NCBI GenBank assembly: GCA_033063855.1
Contig: CP093831.1
Location: 22,444,001-22,508,000, forward strand
Source: Smittia aterrima
Lineage: Eukaryota > Arthropoda > Insecta > Diptera > Chironomidae
Direction of reading: 5' to 3'
Length of the DNA stretch: 64,000 nt
Numbering within the stretch: the first letter of the stretch is position 1; each line of letters starts with the position of its first letter. Shown here piece by piece: positions 37,201 to 49,479 of the stretch. The notes beneath the pieces were generated by a model. That model searched no databases and was not told the DNA's origin. It was given only the letters and a program-made list of their open reading frames with translations. The position numbers were made by a program, and so were the translations under genes.

Positions 37201-40200
37201 ACCTCAGTTGACGCTCTCTTATCATTAAATCCTAATTTATTTCTTTATTTGTCCCTAAAGGATAAGCTCGAAGAATGGAAGCGTCAAGTCGTAGTTCTCG
37301 ATAAGGATCACACCAAAGAATATAAACGATGTCGTAATGAGTTAAAGAAGCGCTCAAGTGATACTTTGCGATTGCAAAAGAAAGCTAAGAAGGGAACTTC
37401 CGATAACCTTCAAAGTCTCGTCGACTCATCAATGCAAACAGTTAATCAACAGAAAGCAGAGCTTGATGAATGCGAAAGGAAATCTCTTCGAATGGCTATG
37501 ATTGAGGATCGAACGAGATACTGTCAGTTTGTCAACATGCTTCAGCCGGTTGTGAAACAAGAATACGAAATGATGTATGAGCTGGGACATTTACAGGTGA
37601 GAGAGATTGAGAATAAGATGAATAACTAATTTTAATCAAATTTTCAACATCACAGGAAGCAATGCAAACAGTCACGAATGTAACCAAAGAGCCAACAACT
37701 TTACCTCAGGCATCCGAAGAGTTGATTGCGGAGTCAAAGACCTCGTACAATCTCTATCCAGACTCACCGACACATTCAAGCTCTCAAGGCTGCTCGAACT
37801 CGCTGGGATCACGAAAGAGCTCGGTTTGTTCTATTAGCTCAATGAACAGCAGTGGCTCAAGTGGCTCACCAGGTCATCAGTTCCAAAGATCATTGTCGCA
37901 GGTAAATGTCATTCTCATCGAGTAGAACGAGTTTTAGCGAGAAAGAGATTTATATTCGTCACTGGGTGCGCCTGCCGCTCGCATTCTATTTATTTATTTT
38001 TTCCTAAAAATGTAACAGACAAGCAGCAATTTGTGTGTTGCTTTTTCTCTTCTGTACGCTTTTGATTCTGATTTTAGTCTGTGAAAAAAATATTTCAACT
38101 TGTTGATGTGAAGTTCATTGCGTAACTTAGAAACATTTCGTTCCGTTGAGTTAATTTATTTTTATTTTTCGTTTGATTTTTTTTCGGTAATTATTGAAGT
38201 ACAATCCTGCCATTCGTCTCAAGCCTGGCGAATCGAGTGATAGTGGATTTTGTTCCTCGCCAGCTTTGACATCTCAGGTCATTATTTGTTTTTTCTTTTA
38301 TAATTTTAATAAAATTCTATTTACTCTCAAAACAGATTGCTCTAAGTTCTTTTCGGCTTCGTTGCATGTTTCTTAGAAAAGTTCTTATCAATCTCTCGAG
38401 AGAGACATTTAAATTGTAGCACTTTCAAATCACTTCTTCTAGCTCATAAATCATTTTCTTTTTCCTTTGCCGATCCGACTTTTTAGGTCTCGACAGCGAC
38501 AAGTCAATCGCACGCTGTATCCACTTGGCCACCGCCTGGAGCTCAAGAAGCCGTCTCGAGTGCCGACCGTCCACACACAATCTCGACAGCTTACGAACGT
38601 GGTCATCAACGACCTGCATTGACAGTCTACACGTTTCAAAATCCCGGCGAAACAATCACCGAAAGCACATCACAGAAGTCGCCAGCCGTTTCGCTCTCAT
38701 GTAGACCTCCATTGCCAATTGTAAATTTCGTTTCATGCTTCTTATATTATGTTTCATTCTCGACATTCCTTTCTGCACAAACAATTTCTGTTAATGCAAA
38801 AAAAAGAACATATTTGTGCTGACAGTAGAATTAAAATTTTATTTTTGCCTTCACAGCGTTGCTCGTCCTTGGAACGTCCACTGTCAGCGACATCCAACTC
38901 TCGAAACTCGAACGCCAGCAATGCGAGCGCACGTCAGTGCCCGTCGCCTATTCCAGCGCATGTTACAAAAGGTAAAATTCAACTTTTCTAGACAAGCACA
39001 AGTGCAATTTCATGACGTGCAAAGAGAAATTTATGAAATTGCACAATTTTGAAGGGAAATTAACCTAGAAACAGAAACTGAGGGGGAAGTTTTATGTATT
39101 TGTCCTACATGTATCCGGTGTCATAGTTTTTTTGTGTTTCGATTTTTCCGACCGCAAATTAACACGAGACTTCCACATGAAACTAATTCGTTTTCTCCCC
39201 TTTTTGTGGAAATGAATTTTTCCAGAACATCCAACGATAAATCAGCCCACTTATGTTAATATGACTGAACTAGCATCAATGGCCGCTTATAAAAATACTA
39301 ACAACAATAGCACCAATAACACAAGCACATCGACAACTGCACAACTTTCTTCTGTGCAGCCGAGTTCTCCAGCACGTTCGTCGACATCGTCGTTGGTCTC
39401 GCCAGACTCTTCAGCAACGAACCCGATCAGTTCACCTGAAGGAGGTCAAACGCCTCAAAATAATCCATTGACGAGTTCTCCGTTGATGATGGTTCAAGCA
39501 AAGATCGATGAGTCAATTCACGACGACTTGTCAACTCCAACGAATCAAGCTCCGACCATTGACAACAATTCAAAGTTCTCAACGGAACCGAATGACTCTC
39601 CGATCATTGATACAAAGAGCTGCGGATCAGTTCTTGACAAAGCTTCAATGTTTGAGAAGAAACTGGAAGAGCAACAACCTCTGGCGGGTGCACAAACTCA
39701 CCATCCAATAACATTGCCAATTAACAACACTTTGAATCTAACTCCTGCCACGGTGGCACGTCTCGAGTCCATTTACGGCAAGAAGACGGAAGAGATTTAT
39801 AACAAAGCGGCTGGTTTGTTGGTGGACAGGGTTGATTCAGGTTAGTTCTCCACTCTACCACTCACAGTTGATGAACCATTTTTAGCAATGCATGATGCTT
39901 AACGGGGCGGGCTGAAACCGTAATTTTAAGAGAAGATTTCGCGAAACTGTTTTTCAAGAAATATTTTAAATTCAATTAGAAGTCGAGGAACTCTTCTGTT
40001 TTCTGATTCTCGTGCGCGGCATAAAATCAATGACTGGAACTGGGTCGTTCTTCGATTTATTACCCGAAAAAGCGACGAGCGAACACGAAATTTATGCAAA
40101 AAGAAACAGGAATTTGTTTCGAGTTGTAGAGAAACAAATTACGACTCGTTACGTTGATGTTTGATATTGCCAGCTGATGGCACGAGCGTTTTCTTTTGCT

Positions 40201-43200
40201 AAACGTAGATTTCGCTATCAGCTGCGGTTTCGCTTAGACGGAAGCATTAATCCTTGTCCCGTTTCACGAAGCGGATAGCTTCAATTACGCTGAATGGAAG
40301 CTTTACACGCTTAATCCGCTGATTTTCTTTTTTCGCACTTCGAGTTTATTTTTTTATCGTTTCGTGTTCATTTTCACTGCTTTTGCGCTTAGTCACCTTT
40401 CGCAATCTGAAGCTAGAATAAGAAAAACTTATTTACTTTACATAGTTCTTGAAGCTTTTCAAATGATTTATCGTTTTGCGAACTTGACTAAAGTCGCAAT
40501 ATCAAGGATAAATTTGGGGAGATTAAGGAAATTTGAAGCCTTTTCATTGAAGAGAATCCCCAACTGATTGAACAATAAAACGCCATCAGCTTCATCCTAA
40601 ATTCGTTATTGATATCTTAATAAATAAGATTACGATTGAGTTTCCATCTCAATTTGCTTTCATCCGCAGCGCAAAAGCGAAGAAAATAAAACACGAAAAT
40701 GAAGTTTGATTTAATGAAGGAAAATTGCTTTTCACGGCATCGCATGAATTAGGAGGAGAAAAGTTTTTTCTTGGGTAGAACGAATTGAAGGCTAAGTTAA
40801 TAACAAATCGCAGCGATTTTTTACTGAAAGTTGTCCCTGAGGGATTTCTACACTCGAGGTTCCCTCAATCCATTTAAACTTTTCTCTTCCTACGCTACAA
40901 TTTATTAAAAGCTCTTTTATTAAACTGCGTTGCTTAGGGGGAAGTTCTGACAAGTTTCTAGCGCTTTCATTTAGAACTGTTTTTTGGCTGGGAATGTTGA
41001 AGTAGAGAAAAGTTTTCCTGACGAATGTTGGTAAACTTTTCAGCTTTGTTTTAATTTTGTGTAGTGGAGAATGTTCACTTAAGATACAGACAAACAAGAA
41101 TAAAACCCTTTCGCTCCCCTCATCATGACAATATCATTTATTATTCTAGATCATCATTTCCTTTTAATTTATATTTTCTTTCTTATCATTTGCAATCGTT
41201 GTTTTTCTTTTTCTTTTCATATAACTTTTTGTTGTCGTTGTTTTTGATTATGAAACTGAATCATAAATAACCTGCTATGCCAAAAAACATCATCACCATC
41301 ATCAACCCTTTCTCATCACTCAATCTAAACACACAAATCATCGGCGCGGAAAGCAGAGAAGGAATCTCTCGACACGATCGATACCGTTGAGCTAGACAAT
41401 CTCATCGGCGAGTTGGACTTGTTCCAAAAGGAGCACGAAGCGAAAGAACTCGAGAGACGGAAGCAGCATCATCAGAACGGTCATCATGCCGATCATTCGC
41501 CAACACATTCACAGACAATTCATAACGATAGCATCATATCCACATCAACAGCAATAACGCACGCTTTTAGTGACCCGGATAAAAATGACAAAGTTTCACT
41601 CAGCGCTAGCTTGAATTATTCGATCACAAGCAACGCGAGCATGGCTACGAACACGACGCTGAGTGACGTTGCGAAATTTAACTGTAGTGATAGTGAAAAG
41701 TACTGGAATGATAACAATAATGATTTGTCGGCAGATACCGGCTTCGAAAATCCATCGTTTGTCCATTTAAACGACACGAACATTGTGGTGATGCGTGACA
41801 ACGACTTTCCCGACGATTACTATGCGAAAAATTCAGCGGAAATTGTTGTCTTACGGTGTAAGGATACTTCAAAGTTGAATGGTAGTAACAACAACAGCAT
41901 GATCGATCTAAGCATGATCGATTCAATGACAGAACAGAAGCAGAGACTAAGCTCGTTCCGTGCTGAGAATAACAACGTTTCGTATACGCCGAATGGCTCG
42001 CCTAGCCATTACTACATTAACACGAGCATCAATAACAATTCCATTCCTGGACTTGCGAAAAGCATCCAAAAATCATTTGCATCGTCGATGTATGGGCAAG
42101 TGGATGAGCCGTTGAATAGTAACAGTGTCAATGTTAATAATAACGTTAATGTCGTAAGCAGTAATAAGCCGGCCATAACACCAAGACCTGCATCACTATT
42201 GTCTGGTATTGTTGAATCGTTTTATTCTTTTATCAGTTTATGATTTTGTTTTTCGTTTTCATTTTCTATCAATTTATGATTTGTCTCAAACTTAACTTAG
42301 CGATGATGATGATGACGACGATTCTCCTCTACGTTCGATCATCTCGAATTGTAGCATTTGATTTAAATAGTGATCTTGATGATACTTTAATAGATATCTT
42401 TAGATTGATAGAGATTGATGACGGCCTCGAGAGCCTCTGACTTTGCATGATGATAGAAAAATAGATTTTTAATCAAATCTTCCCGCTCTCGATCTTTTGT
42501 GGATGGCGAAGCATTCAAATTATTTCTTTCTTTTCTTTCGTTTTAATTGAAACTTTTCTTTTGCCAAATAGGAATTCTTTCCCAGGAAGTTGAATTCTCT
42601 TTTTTCTCTTGCAAATCGCGGTCCACAAACGAGCGAAGAAATATTTAATTTACCTTGATTTGAATGACAATGAAGATAAATAGATTAACAGTCAGAGGTC
42701 CGTTGTATTTGGTCCTCCCACAGCTCCAACCGAGAGATTCAGTTGAATCGTGAACTCTAGAGAGAAAGCTTTTTATCGTGAAAACCTCCCACACACAAGA
42801 GTCTCCCTCTTCCCACGATTCTAATTTGAAATCTTTGTTTTCTCTTCCCATTCCTGACACGACATTAGGTGCTTCGAGAATCGCTCGACGCTCCTCAGTG
42901 AACACAGTGAAGCCACCACCTCCGGTTCGTCGAAGTTCTAGCGTAACGCCAAGTCATCATGGAGACACGAATGTAAGTTGATTGTGTAAACATTTTTAAG
43001 ACGTTGCGTAACAAATCGACTAAACAGATAAACTCCCTCGCTCGTTCTCTCTTAATCTAAATTCTAAAGTCATCAATCATCTTTTTTTGTCATCAGTTTT
43101 ATTTTATTTTTACTCTTGACGAGATTACAAGCTGTAACCAGCAGAGAACAAAACTTAATTCTCGAAATAAAATCTTTGTCTGTTTTTTAAATGATTTGAA

Positions 43201-45613
43201 CTAACCTACCCTCTCTAGCTATTTCTCTCTTTAATCGTCCTTAACCAATTTTCATAATCCCTTTTGCTTGAGTTTCTGTTTTTGATTTTATCGACGAAAT
43301 TCCGTGGCCTGTTTGGAAATTATTCCAACGGGTCATGGAGAAACCAATCATTGATTATTGTTTTTGTAGAACACACAAAATAATTTATTGCAACATCAGC
43401 AATTTAATGCTTCGTCTGAGAGCTTACCGCCACCGCCAGCTTACCTCCTTGACCGAAATCATCAGCCGCAAATTATAACGAACGCAAACTCCCATTACAT
43501 GACATCCTCGACGTCGATGGGACAAATGCCTTCGTCGCATTCCACTCAGAATTTCACGGGCAATGGAAAGACGACACACAATGATCTTCGACAGAGTCCG
43601 GGCGTGATGCGGCGCCAACTGTCACTCATCAACAATCACCATCCATCAAACCATTCACAGAACTCACATGTAATTATTTTTTTGGTTTTCTCGCTTATCC
43701 GCTTTCACGCTTTTGAGTTTATTTACCTTTCTTATCAAACACAAAGACATTTTCCTTTGTCTTTAGCTTTGTTTGTGTTTCGATCACATTTCAATCAACG
43801 CTTTAGCTTCGTTTTTGAAAAAAAACTTGAACTTATTTCTTGTGATATTAGAAATTAAACTTTTTCTCTTACTCCTATGAAAAAATCTTTAGAGCGTCAC
43901 GTACAGCTCACAGCCGTCAACGCCAAAACTTGAGAAGGAAGGAAACACCAGCATGTTCTCGATTTATGGCGCAACGACAGGCAACGGAACTTACGCGAGT
44001 GGTGATATCTTTGGAACGGTAAGAATGAGAGAGATTTGACTTTCCTGACAGCAACTCATAAAATAATTTAATTTAAACGTAGATGCCGAGACAAACCAAG
44101 TCGCAGCAAGGAATTTACGCCCAACCAAAGCCAGTTGCATCAGTTTCAAGCTTCCGAACAGCAAGTCCAAGTAAGACTTTCACTTCAAGTCAGCTGTCAA
44201 TCAAATTCAAATCTCTGCTTTCCTTTAGATCCACCTCCTAAGAGTGCTGGACTTCTAGCTCAACTCACAGCCCGCATTACACCGAATAAAACTCAAAATC
44301 AAGCGACAGTCCAACCACAACCACAAACACAAAATGATTTCGACAGATCACGCAATGAGCCAATTTACCAACAACGGCGTGCGTCGAATCAGTCAAATCA
44401 ATTCTACGACTCACAATCGATCTACGGCCAACAACAGCAGCAGCAGCAACAACAACAACAAAACGACGGTAAAAACCAAATTTACTCTCAATCACCTCAT
44501 CATCAACCGTACCAGCAGCAACAGCATCAATATAATGTTTACAATCAAAACATTTACGTCTCGACGAATCCATTTATCTCGCCACCGTCAAACAATTACT
44601 CGTCTTCCAGCTTTGGCAAGGATGCCAACTACTCAAGTAACGTTTCCTGTGTGAAAGTATAGCTTAGAGCTTGGATTTTTCTTTCGTTTTGGCTTGCGAC
44701 GCATCAAAATGTTTTGAGTGTGAACATTAGCGATTGTAGTGCGACTTTTATAAGTTCACATAAGATTATTGAATTTTGTGAGATTTGCTCTTTGAATATT
44801 GATTTCGTTTTATTTTGATTTTCATCCGAAAAAAGGACTTTTCATTTAAAATGATTCGTAGAGAGCACAACTTTGATTTATTTTTTGTGATGAAAAGTCA
44901 TTCAGTCAGTTTATTCACGAATTGCTGAATCTCTTGTTGTTTTTCGATTTTTCACCTGCTCTTATAGTTTTGTTTTCATTTTGCACAACTTATCAATTAT
45001 TCGTTTTAAACCTTCCGCTTTCATTCCTATTTAGATTACCAGACCGGAGGCTACAGCGATAAAAACGAGTCGAGCGTGTTGTCGAAAACAGCGCCAGGCT
45101 TTCTGGATAACTTGAATCAGAAGCTAGCAGAGCAACGGGCAACGAATAAAGCCTATCAAGTCAGGAGCTATATAAATAGCAAAGTTGTGGTAAGTTCTCC
45201 CATAAAATGAATCGTCTCAATCGTCGACTTAAATGTTCTCGGCCCTTTTGTTGAACTAGCGAAATCATTATGGAAGCCAAATTCCATGCAATATCAAATA
45301 TGTGCCAAATAGAAGCACTCACGCGTCGGAGGTAAGAGTTTGGAAAACGACACTGAATTAACATATTTGATATTGACAACAATTAAACGCTTTGGCTTTT
45401 GTGGTGAAGAAACTAAGTTTTAGAATATTTTTGCTAATTTGCTTACTAAGAAAATTCAACATCGAAATTCCTTAAACCAAATTAAACATTTTATTAAAAC
45501 ATTTCGTAATCAAAATTATTTTTATTCTCTAGCCTGATCCTCGAATTGTTCGCGAATCGCTGATGGATCAAATCAAACGTGGCGCAAACTTGAAGCAAAC
45601 TCGTGACGAGTAA
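13231..45613 (+). CDS. mim: Mim (missing-in-metastasis / MTSS family), I-BAR and WH2 protein
   Basis: Membrane-curvature and actin regulator. Eighteen coding exons keep phase throughout (4074 nt, 1357 residues): 13231-13311, 31240-31301, 31985-32058, 37072-37190, 37261-37596, 37656-37901, 38200-38277, 38487-38720, 38857-38971, 39226-39840, 41354-42205 (start may be 41357), 42869-42972, 43370-43669, 43893-44018, 44083-44170, 44229-44636, 45035-45189, 45533-45613. Exons 1-5 encode the I-BAR domain: WEDFIIKATKLHACL, the REIG-like KEIGTALTRVCLRHK, and DKDHTKEYKRCR with SSDTLRLQKKAKK. A Ser/Pro-rich middle contains DSGF and PPPPVRRSSS blocks and an 11-Gln run. The last exon gives a WH2 motif (SLMDQIKRGANLKQT). 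The Drosophila homologue acts in cilia, endocytosis and border-cell migration. Confidence 0.95.
13312..31239 (+). other. First coding intron of mim, 17.9 kb
   Basis: GT at 13312 and an AG after a pyrimidine tract at 31238-31239. No nested gene, transposon or tRNA was recognised; all open frames are short and uninformative. The sequence is not visibly repetitive, with only short low-complexity runs. In a genome where most introns are 50-60 bp, such length suggests enhancers or alternative first exons. Confidence 0.8.
34496..35766 (-). CDS. MATH-BTB (SPOP/TdPOZ-like) protein, nested in mim intron
   Basis: Five exons, 35766-35761 (ATG AAC), 35706-35579, 35525-35240, 35175-34685 and 34622-34496, all phases consistent (1038 nt, 345 residues; human SPOP has 374). 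N-terminal MATH fold: CLWTINDYQN, then FSLPLGDNDSINW and LLLHATKDCQGDSHTNIFLSL. BTB fold: DIQIIAKNYKLLKAHRNILAA, then VFKMILDGKM and MLRFIYG, followed by a short BACK-like tail. Such proteins recruit substrates to Cullin-3 ubiquitin ligases through MATH. It lies wholly inside mim coding intron 3 (32059-37071) on the opposite strand, so it must have its own promoter. A two-codon first exon is unusual; an upstream frame is open but has no ATG. Confidence 0.85.
45260..45331 (+). other. mim: Likely cassette exon of mim (24 codons)
   Basis: AG at 45258-45259 and GTAAGA from 45332 bound a 72-nt stop-free segment in phase 0 with both neighbours (RNHYGSQIPC...HASE). It lies between the exon ending SKVV and the final WH2 exon, so inclusion adds 24 residues just before WH2 without shifting the frame. 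Confidence 0.5.
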
Positions 45614-47318
45614 TTAAACAAATTACGAACGAAGTCTTTTCTTGAAGGATTAAAATCCTTTTTACGGATGAAGGAACGATGGACGACGGAAATCTCTTTT
45701 AATTCTATTCGACTAGACATGATGATGATCTTAATGAATTAAAAAGTTAACCCATTTAATTTCCAACGACTTGAGGACGAAAGTTTCTCAAGTTTCAAGA
45801 AAATATGTTGAATATTCAGCAAGTAATCCAGTGGCATCGCTTCTCACGCCTTCGAGGGAATTGACGCGACGAGAAAATACCAAATCAATATTTAAAATTT
45901 ATTTAATTAAGCGAAAAGAATCTTCGACAACAGACGAATGTGCTCAATCTCATAGAAATTATCTTATCACCTTAATGGATTTAATTATTAATTGCATAAG
46001 TTGACGACGATAGAGCAACAAGTGTCGAACTCAATGAGGCTCCTTCTAATCTCATTTCACTAATCTAAGTTGACAAGTAAAAGGTTTGCTTCCTTATCGA
46101 TGAGTTGTAAATAATGCAATTACTTTGTCTCAACCGAGAAGCCTTTGCTTAGTTTCTCGGAAAGTATCTTCGTCTTGTATTAATTAAGCGATTAATCGTA
46201 TGATGAATCTTATTAATTATTCAATTATCAAGTCAGATAGAGGAGCTTTGAGTTTCGGATGTATATGTAAATAAAGAAAAATTTGTTTTTCCCATCCAAT
46301 GGACAACCACCCACGCATGTTTCACCTAAACATATTCGTTAACATATAAAGCCATCCTTAGCGATCATAGTTGATTAGCAGCTCTTATAAACAGCGCAGG
46401 CAGTAACAATAATTAATTTAATCTAAATCTCTTTCGGTGTGAAAACATTTCTTTCTTCAAAACAGCAATTAATCGTATGCATGTCCAGATTAAGTAGAGA
46501 AACACTCGAAAACTATTTTTGTATCGGAAACCAAAAAAGAAAAGCGTTCGCGACAAGAACTTATCCTTCCTAAGTATGCTAATTAGCTACATACAGTTTA
46601 CTGATACTTTCGCTTAATTTCATTTTAAATGATTCTCCATCTGCTAAAGTAAAAGTGTCATCGAGTCATTAATAAATCTGCTGCTCGAGCTTCGCCAAGT
46701 TTTCACATCCGCGAGTCGAAAGCAGCAGGAAAGACGAAAAACATATCAGACATTTTCCCCCGCCTGCATCTCATAACATCACCCGCGGGGAGAGAAAAGT
46801 TGCAATCTTTTAATGACTGAATAATGAACGACAACTAAACGTTCTATCAATTAGACGAGACTTGCTTTCTAGAGATGTCGACATGGTCTGACAAATATTA
46901 GACTCGCCACTGCTCTGAAATAAATATCAACATGAAATCACTTTGTAGGAGTTTTAAAGAAGCCAATTTATTGAAGCCCTGCCAGGAGTAAATTGTCAGA
47001 ATAGCCAACACTCGCAGTCAATAACGACTTTCTTTTATAAATGCACTGGCTTACCGCAGTGACACTGAGAAGCTTCCGCGTACAATCTCTCTCTCTAATC
47101 AGAAAGATTCTGGCAAATTTAAAACCAAACGTTTTTCTGTTCGAATGGTTTCTTACGACTGATTTAACTAAATAATGTAATCGAGATTAATCTTAACGTT
47201 TTCTTTCCTTCTTTCTTTTGACATTTCGTTTTAAATTATGAAAAAAAAAGAAAAATTAATTGTATTTAACGGATATCTGTATGTAGAGAGGAAAGCATTA
47301 ATTAATTAATTTTGATGA

Positions 47319-47324
47319 AATAAA
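47319..47324 (+). terminator. Distal polyadenylation signal of mim
   Basis: AATAAA in an A/T-rich context, the last plus-strand signal before the convergent Rep gene. Confidence 0.5.
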
Positions 47325-47365
47325 AAATGCGAAAAATTAAATTCATGAATTAACCAGCAAAGCGT

Positions 47366-47371
47366 TTTATT
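47366..47371 (-). terminator. Polyadenylation signal of Rep
   Basis: AATAAA on minus (TTTATT on plus), only 11 bases past the Rep stop codon; implies a very short 3' untranslated region if used. Confidence 0.5.
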
Positions 47372-47382
47372 ACTGTGCGTTT

Positions 47383-49201
47383 CTAGTTTGTTTCAGTTGC
47401 TTCTTGAGGTTCACTTGTTGATGATATTTCAGAAGCTTCTTCAGCGTCAGCGGTTTCAACAGCTTCTTCAACATCATCTGGCGATTCCGATGCTTCAAGA
47501 GCTTTCTCAACTGTGGAACTTCCAGAAACTACAACTTCTTCAATTAAATCAGCGAGAACTCCCAAGTTAACGCTTCCCTCTGTTGCGTCTTCATCTCCGA
47601 TGATAATCTCTTCGGGCTCTGGTGCTTTCGGTAGAAACTCTTCTCCCGGATACATTTTCTCATAGAGAAGTTTTGTTTGTCTTATAGATTCGTCATAGTC
47701 GAGTTCAGAGAACGGTCCACTGCAAACGTAAATTGGTCCGTTTTGATTTTCAGACTCGTTGACACTTTTTGTGGTTGATGGGATTTCAAAGAAGGATGAG
47801 AAGAGAATTGTTGGCTTTGAGACATCATCTCCACCCTCTGGATTAAAATCTTTGCTGAAGAATGAATCTACGAATTGTTCGAGATCCTTTTTGGCTCCAT
47901 CACGATAAGAGATTGAGAGATGTACGAGATCTAAGAATTAAAGTTAAAAATGTCAAGTCAACTTGCAATGAATAACAATTTAAAATCTTACATAATCCTT
48001 TCGGAACGCATCCACTAAAATGCGAAAGTTGAATAAGAGTAACGCCATCAGGTCTTCCTTCAATCGGATGATAAAGAAGAACGACTCCGCCACCGTCCAT
48101 TTCACTGTTTACTGTTGATCCACCAATCGGCGATGAGGTGATAAGAATTCCTCGAGATATGTGATCATGAGGGATTTGTTCTTCCAGCACGTTACTGCCC
48201 AATCCATGAACCAGCTTCTTAGCTTGGATTGTCTTGTTGTCGAAGTTCAACGAAACAACTTGTTCTTCGTTTGACTCAATTACTTTGACATCGCGAATTG
48301 CATGTCCCAAACAATAAATTCCACCGAAAACAGCAGCGAGTCGACAGAAGCATTGCGGAATTTCTCCGCAGCCGTACATTGGAAAGAGGAAAGGAGTGTT
48401 TCCGTATCGTCCAATACTTGTGAGATATGTCCTGATGCGCTCGATACCTTCTTTAAAAGTCGTTGTCTCGTTTCCCATGCACATCGAGTGAAGAATGTAA
48501 TGTATTAGATTGTCAGTGAGTCTTTGCTGCTTCATGAGCTCAATGAATTTTCCGTCTTCATGGAATTCTTTAAAGTCGTTCACTGCATCGCTCTCCATTG
48601 TATCGTATTCCATGCATTGTGTCATGAACTTCATCAGCAAACGCTTTTCAACGATTGAAACGTTTTTCTTTGTAAATATGTCAGCGCGAGAACCAGGAAC
48701 GATGTCAAAAGCTCCGTTTAGAACTGTGAGCACTTTATCAACTGCTCGGAATTCTGTGTATCGACAGATATTTGATGATATCAACAGATCGACTAGCTTT
48801 CCGTTGCAGTAGTTCATCTAAAAAATATGAAACGTAAAAAAAGTTTTTCTAAGAAATCTTTCTGCGCTCACCTTTGGAATCAAATCGATATTAAATCTTC
48901 TTTTTTCTTGTAATATTTTCTCTTTGCTCCAACCATTAACATCAGGTTGCTCTTCGGTAAACTCAAACCATCTCTCTTCACAGTTTCTGAGTCGACATTT
49001 CATGTTTTCGTCAGTTTTGGATTTGTCGAGATGACTCATGAAACTGTCTAAGTTGAACGAAGCCCAGAATCCGCAATAATAATCATTCTCGTCGACATGC
49101 AGCACTGTCTTTCCGATTCTTGAAGCTGCTGCAGCAATAATCGATTCACTGAATCCAGTTCCAACAACCACTAAATCAAATTCACTCGGCAAATCTTCCA
49201 T
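47383..49201 (-). CDS. Rep: Rab escort protein (REP / CHM-like)
   Basis: Presents newly made Rab GTPases to Rab geranylgeranyl transferase in the cytosol. Exons 49201-48872, 48817-47992 and 47930-47383, phases consistent, 567 residues. The start is ATG 49201 (MEDLPSEFDLVVVGTGFSES). The N-terminal dinucleotide-fold signature VVVGTGFSESIIAAAASRIG with HVDENDYYCG is shared by REP and GDI, and the presence of long insertions plus a Glu-rich tail points to REP rather than GDI. Also seen: FLFPMYGCGEIPQCFCRLAAVFGG, a conserved Rab-binding-platform block (cited here only in part as YGCGEIPQ and CRLAAVFGG). The last 80 residues are acidic and Ala/Glu-rich. It faces mim tail to tail. Confidence 0.92.
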
Positions 49202-49422
49202 TTCGTTCTTTGTTTTGGTTTTCACTTACAGCTGATCGTCTCCAAAGCGAAAATGAAACAAGTACAAACGGTTCAGAATTAAAATGAAACAAGTCCGTAA
49301 ACCGTTACAAAAATCTACATTAATTCCGTTGCATTAGATCGATAAGGTTTTTCGCAGAATTTTTGTTATCAGCGATTATTAGGAGTCCGCTTCGTATCTA
49401 ATCATAATCTGACAGCACTGGC

Positions 49423-49429
49423 TATATAA
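49423..49429 (+). promoter_or_regulatory. TATA box of GH16 copy 1
   Basis: TATATAA 57 bases before the ATG. Upstream within 100 bases lie GATA-type motifs (CGATAAG near 49340, TTATCAG near 49368), which fits midgut expression. Confidence 0.65.
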
Positions 49430-49479
49430 GCAAACACGAAATCAAAATATTCACATTCGCTACTGAACTTCTCGCAACA

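Larger units (their letters stand above)
45614..47382. other. mim 3' untranslated region and spacer to Rep
   Basis: No coding gene. AATAAA signals on plus at 46270-46275 and 47319-47324 allow short or long mim 3' ends. The stretch is AT-rich, with a short CT repeat near 47090. Confidence 0.6.

Noticed and set aside
40792..41097. Minus-strand frame of 101 codons in a mim intron
   Set aside because: No family signal and no conserved splice structure; probably chance.
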